Source: Extensimonas perlucida (lineage in GTDB: Bacteria > Pseudomonadota > Gammaproteobacteria > Burkholderiales > Burkholderiaceae_C). Taken from it: DNA of 64,000 nucleotides. The position numbers were made by a program, and so were the translations under genes. Positions 51,958 through 62,569 of the stretch are shown in pieces. The notes under the pieces are model-generated. The model made no database searches and was not told the origin of the DNA. It saw only the letters and a program-made list of their open reading frames with translations. Position 1 is the first letter of the stretch. The number at the start of each line of letters is the position of its first letter. The stretch lies in the NCBI RefSeq assembly GCF_007655255.1, contig NZ_VMYE01000001.1, positions 310,001 through 374,000 on the forward strand, given 5' to 3'.

Positions 51958-54102
51958 ATGGTTGAAATTGAACTGGACGGTCAGAAAGTGGAAGTCGCCG
52001 AAGGCAGCATGGTGATGCATGCGGCCGAAAAGGCGGGCACCTACATTCCCCATTTCTGCTACCACAAGAAGCTCTCGATCGCGGCCAATTGCCGCATGTG
52101 CCTCGTGGATGTGGAGAAGGCGCCCAAGCCCGTGCCGGCGTGCGCGACGCCGGTCACGCAGGGGATGATTGTGCGCACCACGAGCGAGAAGGCCATCAAG
52201 GCCCAAAAGTCCGTGATGGAGTTCTTGCTTATCAACCACCCGCTCGACTGTCCGATTTGCGACCAGGGCGGTGAATGCCAGTTGCAAGACTTGGCCGTGG
52301 GTTATGGCGGCTCGGCCTCGCGCTACCAGGAAGAAAAGCGCGTGGTGTTCCACAAGGACGTGGGCCCATTGATCTCCATGGAGGAGATGAGCCGCTGCAT
52401 CCATTGCACGCGCTGCGTGCGTTTCGGCCAGGAAATCGCCGGCGTCATGGAGTTGGGCATGATCCACCGTGGCGAGCATTCCGAAATCACCACGGTATCC
52501 GGCAGCACGGTCGATTCGGAACTGTCGGGCAACATGATAGACATTTGCCCCGTTGGTGCCTTGACGAGCAAACCGTTTCGCTACAGCGCGCGCACCTGGG
52601 AGCTTTCGCGCCGCAAGTCCATCAGCCCGCACGATTCCACCGGGGCAAACCTGATCGTGCAGGTCAAAAACCACAAGGTCATGCGCGTCGTTCCCTTCGA
52701 GAACGAAGAAGTCAACGAATGCTGGATCGCGGATCGCGACCGCTTTTCCTATGAAGCGCTCAATAGCGCAGAGCGCTTGACCCAGCCCATGCTCAAACAG
52801 GGGGGCGTCTGGAAAGAGGTCAACTGGCAGACTGCGCTCGAATACGTGGCAAATGGCCTGCAAGACATCAAGAAAAAACAAGGCGCCGCGAGCATAGGCG
52901 CTTTGGTCAGCCCACACAGCACGCTCGAAGAACTCTATCTCGCCGCAGAGTTCATGCGCGGTCTGGGCAGTGACAACATAGACCATCGCTTGCGCCATGC
53001 GGAGTTCCCGCCCTTTGCGGGGGTGCGCTGGCTGGGCACGCTGATTGCATCGCTCTCGAAGCTGCAGCGTGTCTTGGTCGTTGGTTCGAATTTGCGCAAA
53101 GACCACCCGCTTTTCGCCCAGCGTATTCGCCAGGCAACGCGCCAGGGCTGTGTGGTCAGCATGATCGATGTCCAGCAGCGCGACTGGGCCATGCCGGTGG
53201 CCCATACGTTGCTGCAGCCAGCTGCCGACTGGGTGCAGGCATTGGCCCAGGTGGCGGCGGCGATTGCCGAGGCAAAAGGGGTGCCGCTGCCTGCGGGTGC
53301 AAGCGCTTCTTTTGATGCCACAGCGCAGGCGATCGCGCAATCGCTGCTCGGCGGCGAGCGCAAGGCCGTGCTGCTGGGCAATGCGGCTGCACACCATGCG
53401 CAAGCCTCGCGTTTGTTGGCCCTCGCGCACTGGATCGGTACACAGACAGGTGCATCGGTCGGCTATCTGACCGAAGCCGCCAACACCGTGGGCGCCCAGT
53501 TCGTGCGTGCTCAGCCATTGCAGGGAGGCCAAAATGCCGCGCAAATGCTTGCGGGTGGACTGAAAGCTGCGCTATTGCTGAATACCGAGCCTGTCTTTGA
53601 CTCCGCAGCGGGTGCCAAAGCCGTTGCCGCCCTGGACGCCGCAGACATGGTCGTGACCATGAGTCCCTTCAAGGCGAACATGGAGTTCAGCGATGTGCTT
53701 CTTCCGATCGCGCCGTTCACGGAGACTTCCGGGAGTTTCGTGAATGCCGAAGGGCGTTTGCAGAGCTTTCATGCCGTGGTGCGGCCTTTGGGCGAGACGC
53801 GCCCGGCCTGGAAGGTGTTGCGTGTGCTGGCAAACATGCTCGGACTTCCCGGCTTCGAGTTCGAGTCCTCGCAGGAAGTGCTGATGCTGGCAACCAAGAC
53901 TCCGGTCGGGCAGGAGCCCGTCATTGCCACCTCCGCATTGAGCAATCAGCCGGCCCAAGGAAGCGACGGGGGCGAGGCTGCCAGCAGCGCGGCTGACCCT
54001 GTGGTGGCATCCATTTACCAACTCGACGGCTTGGTGCGCCGCGCTCCCGCTTTGCAGCGCACTGCCGATGCGCGCAGCGCAAGGGAAGGGGGTATGGCAT
54101 GA
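51958..54102 (+). CDS. nuoG: NADH-quinone oxidoreductase subunit G
   Basis: NuoG is the large peripheral Fe-S subunit. The 714 residues have an N-terminal ferredoxin domain ([22 protein letters not shown], ligands of N1b), [14 protein letters not shown] with the His-Cys ligands of N5, [14 protein letters not shown] for N4, and a molybdopterin-oxidoreductase-like C-terminal domain. It is shorter than E. coli NuoG (about 908), as is usual in betaproteobacteria. It overlaps nuoH by four bases. Confidence 0.97.
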   Translation: MVEIELDGQKVEVAEGSMVMHAAEKAGTYIPHFCYHKKLSIAANCRMCLVDVEKAPKPVPACATPVTQGMIVRTTSEKAIKAQKSVMEFLLINHPLDCPICDQGGECQLQDLAVGYGGSASRYQEEKRVVFHKDVGPLISMEEMSRCIHCTRCVRFGQEIAGVMELGMIHRGEHSEITTVSGSTVDSELSGNMIDICPVGALTSKPFRYSARTWELSRRKSISPHDSTGANLIVQVKNHKVMRVVPFENEEVNECWIADRDRFSYEALNSAERLTQPMLKQGGVWKEVNWQTALEYVANGLQDIKKKQGAASIGALVSPHSTLEELYLAAEFMRGLGSDNIDHRLRHAEFPPFAGVRWLGTLIASLSKLQRVLVVGSNLRKDHPLFAQRIRQATRQGCVVSMIDVQQRDWAMPVAHTLLQPAADWVQALAQVAAAIAEAKGVPLPAGASASFDATAQAIAQSLLGGERKAVLLGNAAAHHAQASRLLALAHWIGTQTGASVGYLTEAANTVGAQFVRAQPLQGGQNAAQMLAGGLKAALLLNTEPVFDSAAGAKAVAALDAADMVVTMSPFKANMEFSDVLLPIAPFTETSGSFVNAEGRLQSFHAVVRPLGETRPAWKVLRVLANMLGLPGFEFESSQEVLMLATKTPVGQEPVIATSALSNQPAQGSDGGEAASSAADPVVASIYQLDGLVRRAPALQRTADARSAREGGMA

Positions 54103-55181
54103 TCGATGCGCTCTACAACGCAGGGCTCGGTTTGAGTGGCCAGGGATGGTGGATGAACGCCGGCTGGCCTGTTGTCTGGACACTGCTCAAGATCGTCGCC
54201 GTGCTGATCCCGCTGCTGCTCGCAGTCGCGTACCTTACGCTGTGGGAGCGCAAGCTGTTGGGCTTCATGCAGGTGCGCTACGGCCCCAATCGCGTGGGTC
54301 CCATGGGCTTGCTGCAGCCGATCGCCGATGCGCTGAAGTTGCTGACCAAAGAGATCATTCAGCCGACAGCGGCTGACAAAGGGCTGTTCGTTCTCGGCCC
54401 TGTCATGGCCATTATGCCTGCGCTTGCGGCCTGGGTTGTGATTCCTTTTGGCCCGCACGTGGCCTTGGCCGACGTGAATGCCGGTTTGTTGCTGATGATG
54501 GCCATCACTTCCATAGAGGTGTATGGCGTGATCATCGCAGGCTGGTCGTCAAATTCCAAATATGCCTTTCTAGGTGCACTGCGTGCTTCGGCGCAAATGG
54601 TGAGCTATGAAATTGCCATGGGTTTTTGCTTTCTCGTGGTCATCATGGTTTCCGGCAGCATGAACCTCACGGACATCGTCATGGCGCAATCGCGTGGTAT
54701 GGCTGCGGACATGGGGTTGGCGTTTTTGTCGTGGAACTGGCTGCCGCTGTTGCCTATGTTCATGGTGTATTTGATTTCCGGCGTCGCCGAAACCAACCGG
54801 CATCCGTTCGATGTGGTCGAAGGCGAAGCGGAAATCGTCGCCGGTCATATGGTCGAATATTCGGGCATGGGATTCGCCATCTTTTTCCTGGCCGAATACG
54901 CGAGCATGTGGCTGGTGTCGATTCTTGCGGTGCTCATGTTCCTCGGCGGATGGCTCTCGCCCATCAACACCGAATTTTTCAATGCCATTCCAGGGTGGAT
55001 CTGGCTGGGCCTCAAGACTTTCGTCGTGGTTTCCATGTTCATCTGGATTCGCGCCACCTTCCCGCGTTTCCGGTATGACCAGATCATGCGTCTGGGGTGG
55101 AAAATATTCATTCCAGTGACGCTGGTGTGGCTTCTCGTCGTTGGCGCGTGGTTGCTTTCGCCCTGGAATATCTGGAAGTAA
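54099..55181 (+). CDS. nuoH: NADH-quinone oxidoreductase subunit H
   Basis: NuoH is the eight-helix membrane subunit facing the quinone channel. The 360 residues include [62 protein letters not shown] (given elsewhere in part) and [18 protein letters not shown]. Length and motifs are typical. Confidence 0.97.
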   Translation: MIDALYNAGLGLSGQGWWMNAGWPVVWTLLKIVAVLIPLLLAVAYLTLWERKLLGFMQVRYGPNRVGPMGLLQPIADALKLLTKEIIQPTAADKGLFVLGPVMAIMPALAAWVVIPFGPHVALADVNAGLLLMMAITSIEVYGVIIAGWSSNSKYAFLGALRASAQMVSYEIAMGFCFLVVIMVSGSMNLTDIVMAQSRGMAADMGLAFLSWNWLPLLPMFMVYLISGVAETNRHPFDVVEGEAEIVAGHMVEYSGMGFAIFFLAEYASMWLVSILAVLMFLGGWLSPINTEFFNAIPGWIWLGLKTFVVVSMFIWIRATFPRFRYDQIMRLGWKIFIPVTLVWLLVVGAWLLSPWNIWK

Positions 55182-55193
55182 GCGGGGACACAA

Positions 55194-55703
55194 ATGGCTG
55201 CTGTTGCTGCTACACCTTTTTCGCTCAAGGATTTTTTCAAGAGCTTTTTGCTAGTCGAATTGTTCAAGGGCATGGCCTTGACAGGGCGTTATGCGTTTCG
55301 CCGCAAGGTTACCGTGCAATATCCCGAGGAGAAGACGCCGCTGTCACCGCGGTTTCGTGGCTTGCACGCTTTGCGCCGCTACGAAAACGGCGAAGAGCGT
55401 TGCATCGCCTGCAAACTTTGCGAGGCCGTGTGTCCTGCGATGGCCATCACCATAGAATCGCAACAACGCGAAGATGGCACCCGTCGCACCACGCGCTATG
55501 ACATCGACCTGACCAAATGCATTTTCTGCGGGTTTTGCGAGGAAAGCTGCCCGGTCGATTCGATCGTCGAAACCCATATCCTCGAATACCACGGCGAGAA
55601 GCGCGGCGATCTGTATTTCACCAAAGAGATGTTGCTGGCCGTCGGCGACAAATACGAAGCGGAAATTGCTGCGGCCAAGGCTGCAGACGCAAAATACCGC
55701 TGA
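55194..55703 (+). CDS. nuoI: NADH-quinone oxidoreductase subunit I
   Basis: NuoI carries [4Fe-4S] clusters N6a and N6b. The 169 residues have two ferredoxin motifs, [16 protein letters not shown] and [16 protein letters not shown], after [18 protein letters not shown]. Length is typical of the betaproteobacterial form. Confidence 0.98.
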   Translation: MAAVAATPFSLKDFFKSFLLVELFKGMALTGRYAFRRKVTVQYPEEKTPLSPRFRGLHALRRYENGEERCIACKLCEAVCPAMAITIESQQREDGTRRTTRYDIDLTKCIFCGFCEESCPVDSIVETHILEYHGEKRGDLYFTKEMLLAVGDKYEAEIAAAKAADAKYR

Positions 55704-55751
55704 AGCGGCGCGACCAAAAACTGGGCCAGACTTTCTATAAAGAACCGATTC

Positions 55752-56414
55752 ATGGACGCCAAGACTGGTTTTTTCTATTTTTTCTCGATCGTACTGCTGT
55801 TTGCGGCCTTTCGGGTGGTGACGGCGCGCAACCCCGTGCATGCGGTGCTGTATTTGATACTGGCCTTTGCCCAGGCAGCTGGGCTTTGGATGTTGCTGAA
55901 GGCAGAGTTTCTCGCCATTGCGCTCGTGCTCGTGTATTTGGGTGCGGTGATGGTGCTGTTTCTTTTCGTGGTGATGATGCTGGACATTCGCGTTGACACC
56001 GTCCGCAAGGGATTCTGGAATCATTTTCCCTTGGCGGCGACGGTGGGCGCGCTGATCGCGCTTGAAATGGCCGCCGTGCTGATGGGTGGTTTCCGCGGTG
56101 TCGGGGAGCCTAAGTCCACGTCTGTCGTCGCGGATGCGGCGGGACACGCGGTACAGGCATCCAATGTGAAGGCCTTGGGGAAGCTGCTTTATACGGAGTA
56201 TCTTTTCCCGATTGAAATTGCTGCCGTCATCCTCCTGGTGGCCATGCTTGCCGCCATTGCCTTGACTCTGCGTCAGCGCAAAGACAGCAAGGCGATAGAC
56301 CCATCCGAACAGGTGCATGTGCGCGCCGCAGATCGGCTGGAAGTGTTGAAGATCGCGGCAATCCCGCGAGCTGCGCCGGCCAGCGATGTGCCGGTCGAGG
56401 AGAAAAAAGTATGA
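55752..56414 (+). CDS. nuoJ: NADH-quinone oxidoreductase subunit J
   Basis: NuoJ is a five-helix membrane subunit. The 220 residues show [48 protein letters not shown] (shown in part in families) and a hydrophilic C-terminal tail ([15 protein letters not shown]) that extends beyond E. coli NuoJ. Overlaps nuoK by four bases. Confidence 0.96.
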   Translation: MDAKTGFFYFFSIVLLFAAFRVVTARNPVHAVLYLILAFAQAAGLWMLLKAEFLAIALVLVYLGAVMVLFLFVVMMLDIRVDTVRKGFWNHFPLAATVGALIALEMAAVLMGGFRGVGEPKSTSVVADAAGHAVQASNVKALGKLLYTEYLFPIEIAAVILLVAMLAAIALTLRQRKDSKAIDPSEQVHVRAADRLEVLKIAAIPRAAPASDVPVEEKKV

Positions 56415-56719
56415 CCTTGACCTTGGGGCATTATCTTTCACTGGGGGCAATGCTTTTTGCGCTTGCGGCGATCGGCATTTTCTTGAATCGCAAGAATCTC
56501 ATTGTGCTGCTCATGGCCATAGAACTCATGCTGTTGGCGGTGAACACCAACTTCGTGGCTTTTTCGCATTACCTTGGCGACATGCACGGTCAGGTGTTCG
56601 TATTTTTCATTCTGACGGTCGCGGCTGCTGAGTCAGCCATTGGTCTGGCCATTCTGGTGCTTTTGTTCCGCAACAAGGCCAGCATCGATGCGGAAGATCT
56701 CAATACCCTCAAGGGTTGA
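56411..56719 (+). CDS. nuoK: NADH-quinone oxidoreductase subunit K
   Basis: NuoK is a three-helix subunit related to MrpC. The 102 residues include the two conserved membrane Glu regions, [20 protein letters not shown] and [19 protein letters not shown], which take part in proton movement. Confidence 0.97.
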   Translation: MTLTLGHYLSLGAMLFALAAIGIFLNRKNLIVLLMAIELMLLAVNTNFVAFSHYLGDMHGQVFVFFILTVAAAESAIGLAILVLLFRNKASIDAEDLNTLKG

Positions 56720-56747
56720 GTCGTAGCCCTACGCAAGGTCCTCTAGA

Positions 56748-58772
56748 ATGAGTCAAACCCTCTCTGCTTCCACGCTTCTGACCGTGCCGTTGGCGCCGCT
56801 CGCCGGCGCCGTGCTGGTAGGTATTTTCGGCACTTCCTTCGGTGGAAACAAAATTGGCCGCACCCTGAGTCATGGCCTGACGATTTTGGGTGTCCTCGTG
56901 GCCTTCATTCTGTCGGTCATGACGCTCAAGAGCGTGGCGCTCGATGGTGCGCGCTTCAATGAAACCATCTACACCTGGATGGTGGCGGGCGGCTTGAAGA
57001 TGGAAGTGGGCTTTTGGGTGGACAGCTTGACGGCGATGATGATGGTCGTCGTGACCTTTGTTTCGCTCATGGTGCATGTTTATACGATTGGCTACATGGC
57101 AGAGGACGAGGGCTACGATCGATTTTTTGCCTATATTTCCCTGTTTACTTTCTCGATGCTCATGCTGGTCATGAGCAACAACCTGCTGCAGCTGTTTTTC
57201 GGCTGGGAAGCCGTGGGATTGGTTTCCTATCTGCTCATTGGATTCTGGTTCAACAAGCCATCCGCAATTTTTGCCAACATGAAGGCCTTTTTGGTCAACC
57301 GGGTTGGCGACTTCGGGTTCATTCTGGGAATTGGTTTGATTGCTGCTTATGCAGGCACTCTGAATTACGGCGAGATTTTCGCCAAAGCGCATGTGCTGGC
57401 GGAATTAGGATTCCCAGGAACGGACTGGCTGCTCATTACCGTGATCTGCATCTGTCTGTTCATCGGTGCAATGGGTAAGAGTGCGCAGTTTCCTCTGCAT
57501 GTGTGGCTGCCGGATTCCATGGAAGGTCCGACACCCATCTCCGCGCTGATTCATGCAGCCACCATGGTCACGGCGGGGATTTTCATGGTCGCGCGCATGT
57601 CGCCATTGTTCGAGCTTTCGGATACCGCGCTCAATTTCATCCTCATCATTGGGGGCGTCACGGCCCTGTTCATGGGCTTGCTGGGCATCATTCAGAACGA
57701 TATCAAGCGCGTGGTGGCATACTCCACCTTGTCGCAGCTGGGGTATATGACGGTGGCGCTGGGCGCGTCCGCATATTCGGTGGCGGTATTTCACTTGATG
57801 ACCCATGCGTTTTTCAAGGCGCTGCTGTTCCTGGGCGCAGGTTCGGTCATCATGGGCTTGCATCACAACCAGGACATTCGCTGGATGGGCGGGGTGCGCA
57901 AATACATGCCGATCACGTGGATCACTTTCCTGTTGGCATCTTTGGCGTTGATCGGTACGCCTTTCTTTTCCGGGTTTTATTCCAAAGACAGCATTATCGA
58001 GGCCGTGCACGCCAGCCACTTGCCAGCCGCTGGATTCGCGCATTTCGCAGTGCTCGCAGGGGTTTTCATTACCGCTTTTTATTCGTTTCGCCTCTATTTT
58101 CTGGTCTTTCATGGCAAGGAGCGGTATGACCAGAATCCCGACGCACATGAGACGGAAGCGCACGCGCACGGGCATGATGCACACCACCATGCGCCGCACG
58201 AGTCCCCGTGGGTGGTGACGGTACCTTTGGTGTTGCTCGCGATTCCTTCGGTGGTGTCAGGCTTCCTGTTCATCGGACCCATGTTGTTTGGTGACTTCTT
58301 CAAAGATGCCATTTTTGTCGATCTTGCCAAGCATCCCGCGATGGCAGAACTTGCGCAGGCGTTTCATGGGCCGGTTGCCATGGCATTGCATGGGTTGCAG
58401 GCGGCGCCGTTTTGGCTTGCCTTGGCGGGCGTTGCCCTTGCTTACTACATGTATCTGGTGAATCCGGCCTTGCCTGCTGCGATCAAGCGGCGTCTGCATC
58501 CGCTATACGTCCTGATGGACAACAAATACTACCTGGATTGGATCAACGAGAACATCATTGCGCGTGCAGCCAGAATTCTGGGTACGGTTCTCTGGAAGGG
58601 TGGCGATCGCGCCATCATCGATGGTGCCGTGGTGAATGGCTCCTGGAAAATCGTGGGTTGGGTGGCCGGTGTCGTGCGCTGGGTGCAGTCTGGGTACGTT
58701 TACCACTATGCTTTGTTCATGATTTTGGGCGTCTTCGTGTTCTTGACGTATTTTGTCTGGCTCAACAAGTAG
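56748..58772 (+). CDS. nuoL: NADH-quinone oxidoreductase subunit L
   Basis: NuoL is the distal antiporter-like proton-pumping subunit. The 674 residues show the GWEAVGLVSYLLIGFWF motif, AMGKSAQFPLHVWLPDSMEGPTPISALIHAATMV (pump Lys and channel region), LIGTPFFSGFYSKDSI and the long lateral helix near the C-terminus. A His-rich loop (HETEAHAHGHDAHHHAPHE) near residue 470 is longer than usual and could bind metal, though no function is known. Confidence 0.97.
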   Translation: MSQTLSASTLLTVPLAPLAGAVLVGIFGTSFGGNKIGRTLSHGLTILGVLVAFILSVMTLKSVALDGARFNETIYTWMVAGGLKMEVGFWVDSLTAMMMVVVTFVSLMVHVYTIGYMAEDEGYDRFFAYISLFTFSMLMLVMSNNLLQLFFGWEAVGLVSYLLIGFWFNKPSAIFANMKAFLVNRVGDFGFILGIGLIAAYAGTLNYGEIFAKAHVLAELGFPGTDWLLITVICICLFIGAMGKSAQFPLHVWLPDSMEGPTPISALIHAATMVTAGIFMVARMSPLFELSDTALNFILIIGGVTALFMGLLGIIQNDIKRVVAYSTLSQLGYMTVALGASAYSVAVFHLMTHAFFKALLFLGAGSVIMGLHHNQDIRWMGGVRKYMPITWITFLLASLALIGTPFFSGFYSKDSIIEAVHASHLPAAGFAHFAVLAGVFITAFYSFRLYFLVFHGKERYDQNPDAHETEAHAHGHDAHHHAPHESPWVVTVPLVLLAIPSVVSGFLFIGPMLFGDFFKDAIFVDLAKHPAMAELAQAFHGPVAMALHGLQAAPFWLALAGVALAYYMYLVNPALPAAIKRRLHPLYVLMDNKYYLDWINENIIARAARILGTVLWKGGDRAIIDGAVVNGSWKIVGWVAGVVRWVQSGYVYHYALFMILGVFVFLTYFVWLNK

Positions 58773-58785
58773 GAGAAAAAGAAAA

Positions 58786-60261
58786 ATGGGACTGTTGAGT
58801 CTTGCTATTTGGGTGCCCATTGGCTTTGGCACCCTGCTGCTGGCCATGGGACGTGAGGGTCAGGTAGCCGCTGTGCGCTGGCTTGCCCTGCTGGGCGCGT
58901 TTCTGGGCCTTTTGGTCACCTTGCCCTTGTACGAAGGGTTCAAACTTGGAACTGCGGCGATGCAGTTCGTCGAAAAGACGAGCTGGATCGAAAGCTTTAA
59001 CATTTACTACCATCTTGGGCTGGACGGCATTTCGTTCTGGTTCGTGCCGCTCACGGCGTTCATCACGCTGATCGTGGTGATTGCCTCATGGGAGTCGGTG
59101 ACGGAGCGTGTAAACCAGTACATGGGCGCCTTTCTGATTCTTTCGGGCCTGATGATCGGCGTTTTTTCCGCGCTTGATGGCATGCTGTTTTACGTGTTCT
59201 TCGAGGCCACGCTGATACCCATGTACCTTATCATTGGTATTTGGGGTGGGCCGAACAAGATTTATGCTGCTTTCAAATTCTTTCTCTACACCCTGCTCGG
59301 CTCTTTGTTGATGCTGGTAGCGCTGGTCTACCTCTATAACCAGTCTGGTGGTAGTTTCGATATCGCTACCTGGCACAAGATGCCTTTGGGTGCCACCGCG
59401 CAAACCTTGCTGTTTTTCGCGTTTTTCGCTGCGTTTGCGGTCAAGGTGCCCATGTGGCCAGTGCATACCTGGCTACCGGACGTGCACGTGGAGGCGCCGA
59501 CCGGTGGCTCCGCAGTGCTTGCCGCCATCATGCTCAAACTTGGCGCGTATGGTTTTTTGCGCTTCTCCCTGCCTGTCACCCCGGACGCAGCCCATGAGTG
59601 GGCCTGGCTGATGGTGGCGCTGTCGCTGATTGCGGTCGTTTACGTGGGGCTCGTTGCCTTGGTGCAGACCGACATGAAAAAGCTCGTGGCCTATTCTTCG
59701 GTGGCGCACATGGGTTTTGTGACGCTGGGCTTTTTCGTGTTCAATGACCTCGGGGTGTCGGGTGGCCTGGTGCAAATGATCGCCCACGGATTTGTGTCGG
59801 GTGCGATGTTTTTGGCGATCGGTGTTTTGTACGATCGCGTTCATTCTCGCGAAATTGCCGCCTATGGTGGCGTTATCAATACCATGCCCAGGTTCGCGGC
59901 ATTTGCCTTGCTTTTCTTCATGGCCAACTGCGGTTTGCCTGGAACGGCGGGTTTCGTCGGTGAGTGGATGGTGATTCTTGCCGCCGTGCAATCGAATTTC
60001 TGGATTGGCCTGACCGCAGCCACGGCACTCATACTGGGTGCGGCTTATACCTTGTGGATGTTCAAGCGGGTGTATTTGGGGCCGATTGCCAATGAAAACG
60101 TGCGTAGCCTCAGCGATATCGGGAGCCGGGAGTTTTTGATCTTGGCATTGCTCGCTCTGGCGGTATTGGCGATGGGTATTTATCCCCGTCCCTTTACCGA
60201 CGTGATGAATGCTTCCGTCACGGAACTGCTGCGCCATGTGGCCCTGTCCAAGCTAAACTGA
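58786..60261 (+). CDS. nuoM: NADH-quinone oxidoreductase subunit M
   Basis: NuoM is the second antiporter-like subunit. The 491 residues include FEATLIPMYLIIGIWGG (with the conserved Glu), FAVKVPMWPVHTWLPDVHVEAPTGGS (Lys of the channel), SSVAHMGFVTLG and GLPGTAGFVGE. ATG at 58786 follows TAGGAG; an upstream frame overlapping nuoL is not used. Confidence 0.97.
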   Translation: MGLLSLAIWVPIGFGTLLLAMGREGQVAAVRWLALLGAFLGLLVTLPLYEGFKLGTAAMQFVEKTSWIESFNIYYHLGLDGISFWFVPLTAFITLIVVIASWESVTERVNQYMGAFLILSGLMIGVFSALDGMLFYVFFEATLIPMYLIIGIWGGPNKIYAAFKFFLYTLLGSLLMLVALVYLYNQSGGSFDIATWHKMPLGATAQTLLFFAFFAAFAVKVPMWPVHTWLPDVHVEAPTGGSAVLAAIMLKLGAYGFLRFSLPVTPDAAHEWAWLMVALSLIAVVYVGLVALVQTDMKKLVAYSSVAHMGFVTLGFFVFNDLGVSGGLVQMIAHGFVSGAMFLAIGVLYDRVHSREIAAYGGVINTMPRFAAFALLFFMANCGLPGTAGFVGEWMVILAAVQSNFWIGLTAATALILGAAYTLWMFKRVYLGPIANENVRSLSDIGSREFLILALLALAVLAMGIYPRPFTDVMNASVTELLRHVALSKLN

Positions 60262-60285
60262 CAAGACTGAACCGAAAGATTCGAG

Positions 60286-61779
60286 ATGATTGATAACATC
60301 AGCTGGCTTGCCGTTTACCCAGAGATTGTGCTGCTGGTGATGGCGTGCGTGATCGCGTTGGTCGACTTGGGTGTGCGCAGCCACCGCCGGACGGGAACCT
60401 ATGTGCTGACGCTGTTGACGCTGGCGGTCGTGGCTGCATTGCAGGCCATGTACGCGCGCAACGGGAGTACGTTTTACGGCTTTGGCAACATGGTGGTCAG
60501 TGACGCCATGGGAAATTGGCTCAAGTGCTTCGCCACGATCGCGGTCATGGTGACCTTGGTCTATGGCCGGTCCTATGCGGCTGATCGAGACATGCTGCGC
60601 GGCGGCGAGTTGTTCACCTTGTCGATGTTCGCCTTGCTCGGCATGTTCATCATGATTTCAGGCAACCATCTGCTGGTGATCTACCTCGGTTTGGAATTGC
60701 TCACCCTATCGAGCTATGCGCTGGTCGCCCTGCGGCGTGACGATGTCAGAGCGACGGAGGCGGCAATGAAGTATTTCGTGCTTGGTGCCATGGCCAGTGG
60801 GTTCCTGCTGTATGGCTTGTCCATGCTTTACGGAGCGACGGGGTCTTTGGACATCGGACAGGTGTTCAAGGCGGTCATTTCTGGACAGGTGCGCCATCAG
60901 GTGCTGGTTTTTGGGCTGGTGTTCGTGGTGAGTGGCTTGGCTTTCAAACTGGGCGTGGTGCCGTTTCACCTCTGGATTCCCGATGTGTACCATGGTGCGC
61001 CTACGGCAATCACCCTGATGATTGGCGCGGCCCCTAAACTTGCGGCATTCGCGATCACCATTCGCCTATTGGTGGATGGGCTTTTGCCGATGGCGATCGA
61101 TTGGCAGCAGATGCTGGCGATCATGGCGATTGCTTCATTGCTTTTGGGAAATTTGGCAGCCATTGCGCAAACCAATCTGAAGCGTATGCTGGCCTATTCC
61201 ACCATTGCGCAAATGGGTTTCGTGCTGCTGGGTTTGCTGTCGGGCGTGGTGAATGGTCAGGTGGAGGCCATTGCGGTACAAACTGCCTATAGCTCTGCCA
61301 TGTTTTATGTGGTGACTTATGTGTTGACAACCTTGGCGAGCTTCGGCGTGATTTTGTTGCTAGCGCGTGAAGGCTTCGAGAGTGAGGAGATTTCTGATTT
61401 TGCGGGCCTGAACCAGCGCAGCCCCTTGTATGCTGCCGTGATGGCAATTTGTCTGTTCTCTTTGGCGGGCATTCCGCCTCTGGTGGGTTTTTACGCAAAA
61501 CTTGCGGTTTTGCAGGCCTTGATCGCGTCGGGGCAGGCGGCTTACATTGCTTTGGCCGTGTTTGCGGTCATCATGTCGCTGGTCGGTGCGTTCTATTATT
61601 TGCGGGTCATCAAGGTGATGTATTTCGATGCACCGCTAACGGCCACAAGCGTGTCTGCGGGCCCGGATGTGCGGGTGGTGCTTACGCTCAATGGTGCGCT
61701 GGTGCTTTTGCTGGGCCTGTTGCCTGGCGGGCTGATGGCTTTGTGCTCGGATGCGGTGTTGCGCGCGTTGGTCACCTGA
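60286..61779 (+). CDS. nuoN: NADH-quinone oxidoreductase subunit N
   Basis: NuoN is the antiporter-like subunit next to NuoK. The 497 residues show [18 protein letters not shown]-like [52 protein letters not shown] and [14 protein letters not shown]. It ends the complex I genes; two small genes follow closely. Confidence 0.97.
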   Translation: MIDNISWLAVYPEIVLLVMACVIALVDLGVRSHRRTGTYVLTLLTLAVVAALQAMYARNGSTFYGFGNMVVSDAMGNWLKCFATIAVMVTLVYGRSYAADRDMLRGGELFTLSMFALLGMFIMISGNHLLVIYLGLELLTLSSYALVALRRDDVRATEAAMKYFVLGAMASGFLLYGLSMLYGATGSLDIGQVFKAVISGQVRHQVLVFGLVFVVSGLAFKLGVVPFHLWIPDVYHGAPTAITLMIGAAPKLAAFAITIRLLVDGLLPMAIDWQQMLAIMAIASLLLGNLAAIAQTNLKRMLAYSTIAQMGFVLLGLLSGVVNGQVEAIAVQTAYSSAMFYVVTYVLTTLASFGVILLLAREGFESEEISDFAGLNQRSPLYAAVMAICLFSLAGIPPLVGFYAKLAVLQALIASGQAAYIALAVFAVIMSLVGAFYYLRVIKVMYFDAPLTATSVSAGPDVRVVLTLNGALVLLLGLLPGGLMALCSDAVLRALVT

Positions 61780-61800
61780 TTTGTAGGCTTTCATTCCCTC

Positions 61801-62112
61801 ATGAGCCAGACTGCATCGATATGGCTGGTGATATTGGCCGCCGCACTGGCGGCCAATTTGCCTTTTTTGAGCCAGCGTTATTTCTTTGTCGGCCCGCGGG
61901 CGGGAGGAAAAAAAACCTTGTGGCTGCGCCTCCTGGAATTGCTCGTCTTGTATTTTTGCGTGGGCGCACTGGCCTTGCTGCTGGAGCGACGCTTGGGCCA
62001 GATCAGTCCGCAGACCTGGGAGTTTTATGCCGTGACGGGAACATTGTTTTTGACACTCGCGTTTCCGGGTTTCGTTTATCGTTATCTGTTGCGTCGCTAT
62101 GAAGGTGCTTGA
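61801..62112 (+). CDS. DUF2818 family membrane protein
   Basis: The 103-residue protein has three hydrophobic segments and the DUF2818 sequence AANLPFLSQRYFFVG, LELLVLYFCVGALALLLERRLGQ (in part) and GFVYRYL. It is found after nuoN in many Burkholderiales and may assist complex I, but no function is known. It overlaps the next gene by 14 bp. Confidence 0.88.
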   Translation: MSQTASIWLVILAAALAANLPFLSQRYFFVGPRAGGKKTLWLRLLELLVLYFCVGALALLLERRLGQISPQTWEFYAVTGTLFLTLAFPGFVYRYLLRRYEGA

Positions 62113-62569
62113 CCTGAAGTGTGGGCAAGACCATTCCTTTGAGGGCTGGTTTGCATCCGAAACGGACTTTCAGGAGCAGGTGCACAAGGGCTTGCTGCAG
62201 TGCCCTTTGTGTGGCGACACGGGTGTGGACAAGCAGCTCAGTGCTCCGCGCCTGAATCTTGGTGCCAAAGCGCCTCGTGCTGTAGGCGCGTCAGACGAAG
62301 ATTCGTTGCCTGCGGCAAATGCCTCGCTCGAGGGAGTGACAGCTGCCGTGCAGGGCGCCTGGCTTGCGTTGACGCGCGAAATCATGGCGCATACTGAAGA
62401 CGTTGGGGAGCGATTTCCTGAGGAGGCGCGGCGTATGCATAGCGGTGCGGCCCAGGAGCGGGCGATCCGCGGCCAAGCCTGCGCTGAGGAGATCGCGCAA
62501 TTGCGCGCGGAGGGCATTCCCGTGATCCCGTGGATGGTGCCCCCGGCACTCAAGGAAACGCTGCAATAG
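62099..62569 (+). CDS. DUF1178 family protein with a zinc-ribbon-like motif
   Basis: The 156-residue protein starts KVLDLKCGQDHSFEGWFAS and has LQCPLCGDTGVDKQLSAPRL. The early Cys-His and the CPLC pair suggest a metal site. The C-terminal half contains EDVGERFPEEARRMHSGAAQERAIRG, the conserved DUF1178 region, and ends near PWMVPPALKE. Function unknown. Its stop overlaps the end of the convergent HD-domain gene by 20 bp. Confidence 0.88.
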   Translation: MKVLDLKCGQDHSFEGWFASETDFQEQVHKGLLQCPLCGDTGVDKQLSAPRLNLGAKAPRAVGASDEDSLPAANASLEGVTAAVQGAWLALTREIMAHTEDVGERFPEEARRMHSGAAQERAIRGQACAEEIAQLRAEGIPVIPWMVPPALKETLQ

